DNA of 10,320 nucleotides from CAZZDA01 sp964652585 (lineage in GTDB: Bacteria; Patescibacteriota; Patescibacteriia; UBA1544), in the NCBI GenBank assembly GCA_964652585.1, contig CAZZDA010000040.1, forward strand, positions 1-10,320, in the 5' to 3' direction. Numbering within the stretch: position 1 is the stretch's first letter; each line of letters opens with the position of its first letter. Below the pieces are notes generated by a model, which did not search any database, had not been told where the DNA came from, and saw only the letters and a list, made by a program, of their open reading frames with translations. Both the position numbers and the translations under genes were made by a program. Shown here piece after piece: positions 5,670 to 10,320 of this stretch.

Positions 5670-6586
5670 TGTACCAATCACCATACCACAATACTCTCGA
5701 AGCTGCCATTCTCCGTACGGTTGCCTGGTTCCACTTGTTTTCGTATGCACTCACACCTTTTGAAATTTGGAAGTGGCTTTACCAAGAAACAGATGAAGTT
5801 GCCGCGCCAACACTGGCGCACATACGACACGAGCTGGAAAACAACTCTCACCTGCGCGATGTTCTGACACAAGAGCATGGATGCTACTTTCTTGCCAATA
5901 CAGGAACAGCGCCGCAACAACGATTCTCGGCATGGGTTGCGTCAGAATATAAATATCGTAAGGTACGACGATTTACCAAACTTTTTTCCGCCATTCCTTG
6001 GGTGGAGGGCGTTGCAATATGTAATTCACTCGGTTTCCGTAATGCGCGCAAAGAAGATGATATCGATCTTTTTATTCTTGTAGCTCCCGGCCGAGTGTGG
6101 CTTACCCGTTTTTTCGTTACCGGCGCATTAGCGCTGCTGCACCAACGGCCAACACCCACGCGTACAAAAGATACATTTTGCGCAAGTTTTTTTCTTACAA
6201 GCACGAAGAGCGATCTTCAGCCGTATCTTTTGCAAAATAGCGATCCTTACATGTATTATTGGATAAAGCAACTCACAATTGTTTTTGAGAGACGATCCGC
6301 TTTTTCACAATTTTTTCAACAGAACCGACTGGCTTCTTACCACTCTCCACATGAGAAAAGATCTACAACCTATACATTCTCTTCTCTATCTCTCTTCAAT
6401 AAACTGGAGCGCGCGGCAGAAAAATGGCAGCGCGGAAGACTTCCTCGCACACTCAAAGAACAGGCACAGGACACCGCAACGGGCGTTGTACTCTCTTCTA
6501 CTATTCTAAAATTTCATGACAAAGATAAAAGGGCAGAGTATAGAGAGAGATGGGAGCAAGTATGCGAAAACTTACCTATTGCCTAA
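5663..6586 (+). CDS. nucleotidyltransferase-like protein with N-terminal winged-helix-like region
   Basis: The protein has 307 residues. The N-terminal part (about 10-80) resembles a winged-helix fold: helical I-L-R-T-V-A-W-F-H-L-F-S-Y-A-L-T-P-F-E-I-W, a second helix around 50-68, then a short strand-like G-C-Y-F-L. The centre resembles the minimal nucleotidyltransferase core of the DNA polymerase beta superfamily: I-C-N-S-L-G-F-R-N-A (119-128) followed by D-D-I-D-L-F-I (132-138), where Asp133 and Asp135 would bind metal. The usual Gly-Ser of the family is Asn-Ser here (121-122), so activity may be altered or lost. The C-terminal part (about 170-307) is charged and not recognised. Substrate and partners are unknown. 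It is divergent from the M23 gene and followed by a 157-nt gap with an imperfect palindrome. There is only a weak GAGAG before the ATG at 5663. Confidence 0.7.
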   Translation: MSMYQSPYHNTLEAAILRTVAWFHLFSYALTPFEIWKWLYQETDEVAAPTLAHIRHELENNSHLRDVLTQEHGCYFLANTGTAPQQRFSAWVASEYKYRKVRRFTKLFSAIPWVEGVAICNSLGFRNARKEDDIDLFILVAPGRVWLTRFFVTGALALLHQRPTPTRTKDTFCASFFLTSTKSDLQPYLLQNSDPYMYYWIKQLTIVFERRSAFSQFFQQNRLASYHSPHEKRSTTYTFSSLSLFNKLERAAEKWQRGRLPRTLKEQAQDTATGVVLSSTILKFHDKDKRAEYRERWEQVCENLPIA

Positions 6587-6630
6587 CAAGATGTCCTATT
6601 CGTTTTCTAATTACCAAGACTCAAAGTTCC

Positions 6631-6730
6631 AATGACAAATCAAATCCCAAGCCCAAATGACTAAAATGAAAAACTTTTGACCTTGTTTCATTAGGCATTC
6701 ATTTGGCATTTGGATTTTGTTATTTGACAT
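6631..6730. repeat. large imperfect palindrome in the intergenic gap before the ligase gene
   Basis: The left half (6631-6671) and right half (6686-6730) are imperfect reverse complements. The innermost stem pairs AATGAAA (6665-6671) with TTTCATT (6686-6692). Outer blocks such as AATGACAAAT (6631-6640) match ATTTGACATT (6722-6731) with one mismatch, and CAAATG (6654-6659) matches CATTTG (6700-6705). Each half is built from short related words (AAATGAC, CAAATC, TTTGGCATT). From memory, intergenic repeats with this vocabulary occur in candidate-phylum genomes. It could be a REP- or MITE-like element, a structured RNA, or a weak bidirectional terminator. No coding sequence lies in 6587-6743. Confidence 0.6.
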
Positions 6731-6743
6731 TACACCTGTCACT

Positions 6744-8117
6744 ATGCTCTCAAAATCACACTTTATTTCTCACAACATACCTAGAGTAGCGCTGCCACTA
6801 CTTCTTTTCCTTCTCCCTCTACAAACCCGTTGGATCATAAAACCTTTTATGGCAGCGGGAGGCGAAGTACCTTATGGCACTATAGCACTCTATATAACAG
6901 AAATGCTCTTGTGGCTTGCTGCGCTTGCATTCCTATGCGCAAGAAAGGGAAGTCATCTCCTGCACCCAAAACGCTTGCACATACTTATAGTACTCTTTTT
7001 AGGTGTTTTTTTACTCCTATCGTTTTTTACCGCACCTTATCCTCTGACCATATTTTTTACCGCACTTCACCTTGTTGAAGGGATGCTGCTTTTCTTCCTC
7101 ATCTCTAACTACCCTAAAAAAACCGTGCTCGCAATTGCTTTTCTTTGCGCTCTCACCGCACAATCACTTCTTGCGATCCATCAATCATATACACAAGAAG
7201 TGCTTCCTTCAACGATATTTGGTATTGCCGCGCAAGAGGCAAGCAATCTTGGCGTTGCTGTGGTAGAAACACATGAGATTCGTGTACTGCGAGCATATGG
7301 CGGACTGCCCCATCCGAATATTCTTGGAGGATACCTTGCCATAGGCATATTGATAGCCGCTATGCTCTACCTTATTCTACAGCGAAAAATAGAGGGTGTA
7401 TGGCAGCAAGCACAATCCTCTTTTCTCCACACGGCACGATGGCTGCTCGTACAAGATATTTTCTTAACCGTGAGCATGCTCCTTATGACGCTTGCTCTTT
7501 TACTCACTTTTTCACGATCAGCGTGGATAGCACTGCTGTTGAGCTTTGTAGTTTTCGCGGTCTTGCTGAGCATCCAAAAGAAAAAACGAGAGGGCATCGC
7601 TTTCTTAAAAGTATTCTTCCTTATCAGTATTGTAGCCATAGGAACCTACAGCATGATGCCGGATATTATAGACACGCGCATAAAAGCTTCAACGCGCACA
7701 GAAAATATTTCACTTACCGAGAGAAGCGCGGGGCTCACCAATACCATAGAACGCATAAAAGAACATCCGTGGCTGGGCGTTGGTCTAGGGCAAGGCGCTC
7801 TTTCCCTCATTCCGAAAAAAGATGCTCAACCGGGATGGGTATACCAACCAACCCACAATACCTTTCTTCTCATATTTCTTGAGATAGGCATTATCGGCAT
7901 TGGACTGTTTATTACGCTCCTTGCCATACTCTTCAAATCATTTAAAAAACGTGTGGACGTATTGTTTATAGCGCCTTTTGGCGTTCTTCTCATAACACTC
8001 GGTCTTTTTGACCATTATCTTTGGAGCCTTTATCCAGGCATTTTGCTCTTCTTTACCGGTCTAGGCTTGACAAGCGCACTTAGTACGCTATACTACGAAA
8101 GGTTTAGCACTCGCTGA
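6744..8117 (+). CDS. O-antigen ligase/polymerase-like membrane protein (Wzy/WaaL superfamily)
   Basis: The 457-residue protein is predominantly hydrophobic, with about 11-12 membrane segments and one larger extracytoplasmic loop (about 300-370). Family-type signatures are visible: R-A-Y-G-G-L-P-H-P-N (183-192) before a membrane helix, F-S-R-S-A-W (256-261), H-P-W-L-G-V-G-L-G (341-349) and P-T-H-N-T-F (369-374) at the end of the large loop. Proteins of this superfamily join lipid-linked glycans to an acceptor or polymerise them on the outer face of the membrane; the acceptor here is unknown. The reading frame is open to a TTG at 6717, but that TTG lies inside the upstream palindrome. The ATG at 6744 begins MLSKSHF and better fits the T-ATG pattern of neighbouring starts, so I chose it. 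The 3' end is unusual: the last codons and stop hold the groES promoter and CIRCE operator. No separate terminator follows, so read-through into groES is possible. Confidence 0.85.
   Translation: MLSKSHFISHNIPRVALPLLLFLLPLQTRWIIKPFMAAGGEVPYGTIALYITEMLLWLAALAFLCARKGSHLLHPKRLHILIVLFLGVFLLLSFFTAPYPLTIFFTALHLVEGMLLFFLISNYPKKTVLAIAFLCALTAQSLLAIHQSYTQEVLPSTIFGIAAQEASNLGVAVVETHEIRVLRAYGGLPHPNILGGYLAIGILIAAMLYLILQRKIEGVWQQAQSSFLHTARWLLVQDIFLTVSMLLMTLALLLTFSRSAWIALLLSFVVFAVLLSIQKKKREGIAFLKVFFLISIVAIGTYSMMPDIIDTRIKASTRTENISLTERSAGLTNTIERIKEHPWLGVGLGQGALSLIPKKDAQPGWVYQPTHNTFLLIFLEIGIIGIGLFITLLAILFKSFKKRVDVLFIAPFGVLLITLGLFDHYLWSLYPGILLFFTGLGLTSALSTLYYERFSTR
8067..8094 (+). promoter_or_regulatory. sigma70-type promoter of the groES-groEL operon
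   Basis: A perfect -35 TTGACA (8067-8072) and a TATACT -10 (8089-8094, five of six) are separated by 16 nt. Transcription should start near 8101, just before the CIRCE operator at 8104. The promoter lies entirely within the 3' end of the ligase coding sequence. Correct spacing and position relative to CIRCE make this the best-supported promoter in the window. Confidence 0.85.
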
Positions 8118-8130
8118 GTAAGAGTGCTAA
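8104..8130. promoter_or_regulatory. CIRCE operator (HrcA binding site)
   Basis: TTAGCACTC (8104-8112), nine nt, then GAGTGCTAA (8122-8130): an exact match to the CIRCE consensus. In many bacteria the repressor HrcA binds this inverted repeat and represses groESL and dnaK operons until heat shock. The site begins a few nt downstream of the predicted transcription start, the standard place. It spans the ligase stop codon (8115-8117), so the last three ligase codons (Ser-Thr-Arg) are read from the left arm and first spacer bases. An hrcA gene should exist elsewhere in the genome. Confidence 0.97.
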
Positions 8131-8159
8131 TAATTTATATAGCTAACAAAGTTTCTCGC

Positions 8160-8184
8160 ATGAAAGAAAGCGTCTTTCTTGCAT
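8160..8184 (+). promoter_or_regulatory. hairpin in the groES 5' leader
   Basis: AAGAAAG (8164-8170) and CTTTCTT (8174-8180) form a 7-bp stem with a CGT loop. One A-G mismatch later, three more pairs join 8160-8162 to 8182-8184. The stem covers the start codon of a 16-codon upstream ORF. It has no U-run, so it is not a terminator. It might stabilise the mRNA or act as a heat-labile structure. Confidence 0.5.
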
Positions 8185-8210
8185 TTGGAAACACCTTTTT
8201 CGTACTATGA
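8160..8210 (+). CDS. possible 16-codon leader ORF overlapping the groES start (ATGA)
   Basis: ATG at 8160 opens a frame reading MKESVFLAFGNTFFVL, with TGA at 8208-8210. The groES ATG is at 8207-8209, so stop and start overlap as ATGA, the classic arrangement for translational coupling. It lies wholly within the predicted groES leader, downstream of CIRCE. There is no Shine-Dalgarno, and the base before this ATG is C. Short ORFs like this arise often by chance, so translation is unproven. Confidence 0.3.
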   Translation: MKESVFLAFGNTFFVL

Positions 8211-8482
8211 ATGTAAAACCATTGGGCGATAGAGCGCTTGTAAAGCCGCTTGAAGCAGAGGAAGTGACCAAGTCAGGCATTATTATGCCCGATACTATTG
8301 ATAAAGAAAAAAAGGCGGAAGGTGAAATAATTGCCTTGGGAGACGGAGAAAAAATAAAAAAGCTTGGGCTTAACATCGGTGATAAAGTGCTTTTTGGCAG
8401 TTATCGCGGAGAAGATATTAAAGTTGAGAGCATTGAATATAAAATTCTTAACCATGATGATGTCTTAGCCGTCATTGCATAA
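8207..8482 (+). CDS. groES: co-chaperonin GroES (Cpn10)
   Basis: The protein has 91 residues; GroES proteins usually have about 95. It starts with the family signature V-K-P-L-G-D-R (3-9). The mobile loop (about 17-37) carries G-I-I-M (24-27), the hydrophobic contact that docks on the GroEL apical domain. The G-D-K-V-L-F-G-S-Y core and the C-terminal D-D-V-L-A-V-I strand are typical. Seven subunits form the lid that closes the GroEL chamber in the cytoplasm. It is the first gene of a two-gene operon under a sigma70-type promoter and a CIRCE operator, with a leader of about 105 nt. No Shine-Dalgarno precedes the ATG; instead the stop codon of a possible leader ORF overlaps it. The gap to groEL is 59 nt. 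Confidence 0.97.
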   Translation: MNVKPLGDRALVKPLEAEEVTKSGIIMPDTIDKEKKAEGEIIALGDGEKIKKLGLNIGDKVLFGSYRGEDIKVESIEYKILNHDDVLAVIA

Positions 8483-8491
8483 TATATAATA

Positions 8492-8526
8492 AAATACTTA
8501 TTTAAATACTTATTTAATAAGTATTT
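8492..8526. repeat. tandem plus inverted AT-rich repeat between groES and groEL
   Basis: AAATACTTATTT occurs twice back to back (8492-8503, 8504-8515), followed by the inverted copy AATAAGTATTT (8516-8526). The second and third copies make a perfect 23-nt palindrome (8504-8526). The first copy could instead pair with the third, so two exclusive hairpins are possible. The stems are almost entirely A-T and no U-run follows. RNA processing or differential stability of groES and groEL is more likely than termination. Confidence 0.6.
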
Positions 8527-8541
8527 GTTCTTCACGAATAT

Positions 8542-10191
8542 ATGGCAAAACAAATTCTTTTTGATGAGAGTGCACGCTCTAAAATGAAATCCGGCGTAGA
8601 CACGCTCGCAAACGCGGTCAAAGTAACACTCGGTCCCAAGGGGCGCAATGTCGTCTTAGATCGTGGCTTTGGTTCTCCCACTATTACCAAAGACGGAGTA
8701 ACGGTCGCCAAAGACATTGAAGTTGAAGATAAATTTGAGAATATTGGCGCGGAACTCGTAAAAGAAGTTGCTTCCAAAACCAATGACGTAGCGGGAGACG
8801 GAACCACAACCGCAACTATCCTTGCTCAATCCATGATCGCGGAAGGACTGAAGAACGTCACCGCGGGCACCAATCCTCTCGCCATTAAAAGAGGTATTGA
8901 AAAAGGTGTTGCAGCTATTATTGAACAGCTGAAGCACAATGCGAAAAATACCGAGAGCACGGAAGAGAAAGCACAGGTCGCGAGTATTTCTGCAAATGAC
9001 CCTGAGATCGGCAAGTATATCGCAGAAATTATGGAAGAAGTAGGAGATAAAGCCCCAATTAATGTTGAAGAATCTCAAACCTTCGGCGTACAAAAGAAAG
9101 TTGTTGAGGGTATGGAATTTGACAAAGGCTACATCAGTCCTTACATGGTAACCAATCCGGATCGCATGGAAGCGGAACATGATGATTCGCCTATTCTTAT
9201 CACCGATAAGAAAATTTCCAGCATTCAGGAAATTCTTCCTATTTTGGAAAAGCTTTCACAAACCGGCAAAAAAGATCTGGTCATTATCACGGAAGATTTG
9301 GAGGGCGAAGCTCTCGCAACCTTAGTTGTTAATAAACTGCGCGGCACTTTAAATGCACTCGCGGTCAAAGCACCCGGCTTTGGCGATCGCAGAAAAGAAA
9401 TGCTCCAAGATATTGCGGTTTTAACCGGCGGTAAAGTTATTTCCGAAGAGGTAGGTTTAAAGCTTGAAAATACTGACTTGAGCGATTTGGGCAGTGCTCG
9501 CAAGGTAGTTTCAACCAAAGACTATACACGCATTATTGACGGTAAAGGCAGCGAAGAAGAGGTAAAGACACGTATTAAACAAATTCAAAATGCTATAGAT
9601 CAGTCGGATTCAGACTTTGATAAAGAGAAGTTGCAAGAACGCTTGGGCAAACTCTCTTCCGGCGTGGGTGTCTTGGAAGTTGGTGCAGCATCAGAAGTGG
9701 AGATGAAAGAGAAAAAACATCGTATAGAAGACGCACTTGCAGCAACTCGCGCAGCGGTAGAAGAAGGCGTGGTTGTCGGCGGCGGCGTTGCGCTTCTACG
9801 CACGCTCGCCTCACTTGATACGGTTGAAGTAGACGGTGAGGAAAAAGTAGGGCTTGCTATTCTCCGACGAGCTTTAGAAGAACCCCTTCGCCAGATCGCG
9901 GAAAACGCAGGTAAAGATGGCGCGGTTGTGGTAGAAGAAGTAAAAAAGAAAGAAGGTAATAAGGGCTACAATGCGGCTACAGACTCGTATGAAGACCTGG
10001 TCTCAGCCGGCATTATTGATCCTGCAAAAGTTACTCGCACCGCACTTGAAAATGCGGCATCTGTTGCGGCAATGTTCTTAACAACTGAAGCAGTGGTAAC
10101 CGACATTCCGGAAAAGAAAGAAGCTGCACCCGATATGAGCGGAATGGGCGGCGGCATGCCAGGCATGGGTGGTATGGGCGGCATGATGTAA
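8542..10191 (+). CDS. groEL: chaperonin GroEL (Cpn60)
   Basis: The protein has 549 residues, full length for the family. It begins MAKQILFDESAR. The equatorial ATP site is intact: V-T-L-G-P-K-G-R-N-V (28-37), K-D-G-V-T-V-A-K (50-57) and G-D-G-T-T-T-A-T (85-92), with Asp86 corresponding to Asp87 of E. coli. The later motif R-I-E-D-A-L-A-A-T-R-A-A-V-E-E-G carries the other catalytic Asp. The C-terminus ends in the usual Gly/Met-rich tail. It forms two stacked heptameric rings that fold proteins with GroES in the cytoplasm. It is the second gene of the groES operon, sharing its CIRCE-controlled promoter; I see no separate promoter in the 59-nt gap. There is no Shine-Dalgarno before the ATG; an AT-rich hairpin lies 15 nt upstream. 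A strong terminator follows 24 nt after the stop. Confidence 0.99.
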   Translation: MAKQILFDESARSKMKSGVDTLANAVKVTLGPKGRNVVLDRGFGSPTITKDGVTVAKDIEVEDKFENIGAELVKEVASKTNDVAGDGTTTATILAQSMIAEGLKNVTAGTNPLAIKRGIEKGVAAIIEQLKHNAKNTESTEEKAQVASISANDPEIGKYIAEIMEEVGDKAPINVEESQTFGVQKKVVEGMEFDKGYISPYMVTNPDRMEAEHDDSPILITDKKISSIQEILPILEKLSQTGKKDLVIITEDLEGEALATLVVNKLRGTLNALAVKAPGFGDRRKEMLQDIAVLTGGKVISEEVGLKLENTDLSDLGSARKVVSTKDYTRIIDGKGSEEEVKTRIKQIQNAIDQSDSDFDKEKLQERLGKLSSGVGVLEVGAASEVEMKEKKHRIEDALAATRAAVEEGVVVGGGVALLRTLASLDTVEVDGEEKVGLAILRRALEEPLRQIAENAGKDGAVVVEEVKKKEGNKGYNAATDSYEDLVSAGIIDPAKVTRTALENAASVAAMFLTTEAVVTDIPEKKEAAPDMSGMGGGMPGMGGMGGMM

Positions 10192-10215
10192 TTCTCTCAC
10201 AACTCATAACTCAGT

Positions 10216-10250
10216 AAACACCTCTGACACTACATCAGAGGTGTTTTTTA
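10216..10250 (+). terminator. rho-independent terminator of the groES-groEL operon
   Basis: AAACACCTCTGA (10216-10227) pairs perfectly with TCAGAGGTGTTT (10235-10246) around a 7-nt loop, and T continues to 10249. The 12-bp stem and U-run, 24 nt after the groEL stop, make a textbook intrinsic terminator. Beyond it (10251-10320) I see no gene or clear signal. Confidence 0.93.
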
Positions 10251-10320
10251 TTGGGCTCCCTGCCACATGTTCTAACCAACCACATTTGGCACTTTTATCC
10301 TAGCATGTCATTAGGTGTTT

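Noticed and set aside
6717..6743. TTG at 6717 as the ligase start
   Set aside because: It lies in the right arm of the intergenic palindrome, adds nine unremarkable residues, and the ATG at 6744 fits the neighbouring start pattern.
7400..7882. 160-codon open frame inside the ligase gene on the same strand
   Set aside because: It is out of frame with a clear membrane protein, is rich in His, Arg and Ser, shows no domain, and is best explained as a shadow of biased codon use in the ligase.
8656..9180. 174-codon open frame antisense to groEL
   Set aside because: groEL is highly conserved and codon-biased; long antisense frames opposite such genes are common. No start signal or domain is visible.
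10285..10310. TTGGCAC resembling a sigma54 -24 element
   Set aside because: No GC element is at the required spacing and no gene follows within the window.
10269..10320. Possible start of a second copy of the intergenic palindrome at the right edge (ATTTGGCA and TCATTAGG words)
   Set aside because: Only two 8-nt words are shared, in a different order and spacing, and the window ends; evidence is insufficient.

Overview
The window looks like chromosomal DNA from a member of the Candidate Phyla Radiation (Ca. Patescibacteria), most likely Parcubacteria-like. This is an inference from three things: the gene families (a LysM-M23 envelope peptidase with a long basic N-terminus, a winged-helix/nucleotidyltransferase-like protein, an ALG5-type glycosyltransferase, a small exported protein with a Phe-Cys-Gly-Asn motif), compact gene spacing, and the near absence of Shine-Dalgarno sites. 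All genes read in the standard bacterial code without internal UGA, so there is no sign of the UGA-Gly code of Gracilibacteria/Absconditabacteria. No mobile element, CRISPR array, tRNA or rRNA was seen.

Layout. At 1-41 a plus-strand gene appears to end, followed by a candidate terminator. A small exported protein of unknown function lies on the minus strand (144-665), with its own terminator at 94-130 and the only good Shine-Dalgarno in the window. A divergent intergenic region (666-870) leads into a three-gene plus-strand cluster with 19 and 24 nt gaps: comM (YifB-type AAA+ ATPase), a family 2 glycosyltransferase and a roughly ten-span membrane protein of unknown function. A strong hairpin (4157-4205) separates this cluster from the convergent LysM-M23 metallopeptidase gene (minus strand, 4203-5603) and contains that gene's stop codon. 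A compact divergent region with two hairpins and overlapping candidate promoters leads to the nucleotidyltransferase-like gene (5663-6586). An imperfect palindrome of about 100 nt fills the gap before an O-antigen ligase/polymerase-like membrane protein (6744-8117).

The right end is the groES-groEL heat-shock operon. A near-consensus sigma70 promoter (TTGACA, 16 nt, TATACT) lies inside the 3' end of the ligase gene, and a perfect CIRCE operator (TTAGCACTC-N9-GAGTGCTAA) spans the ligase stop codon, so HrcA-type repression is very likely. The groES leader contains a hairpin and a 16-codon upstream ORF whose stop overlaps the groES start as ATGA. An AT-rich triple repeat lies between groES and groEL, and a 12-bp perfect terminator follows groEL.

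The most useful observations are regulatory: the heat-shock control region nested in an envelope gene, the possible coupled leader peptide for groES, and SD-less starts in which T immediately precedes ATG in seven of eight ATG-started genes. The middle of the window is envelope-related (glycosyltransferase, ligase, M23 peptidase, membrane proteins). ComM points to DNA uptake and recombination. No clearly new multi-gene system is evident; the least explained genes are the exported FCGN protein, the ten-span membrane protein and the nucleotidyltransferase-like protein.
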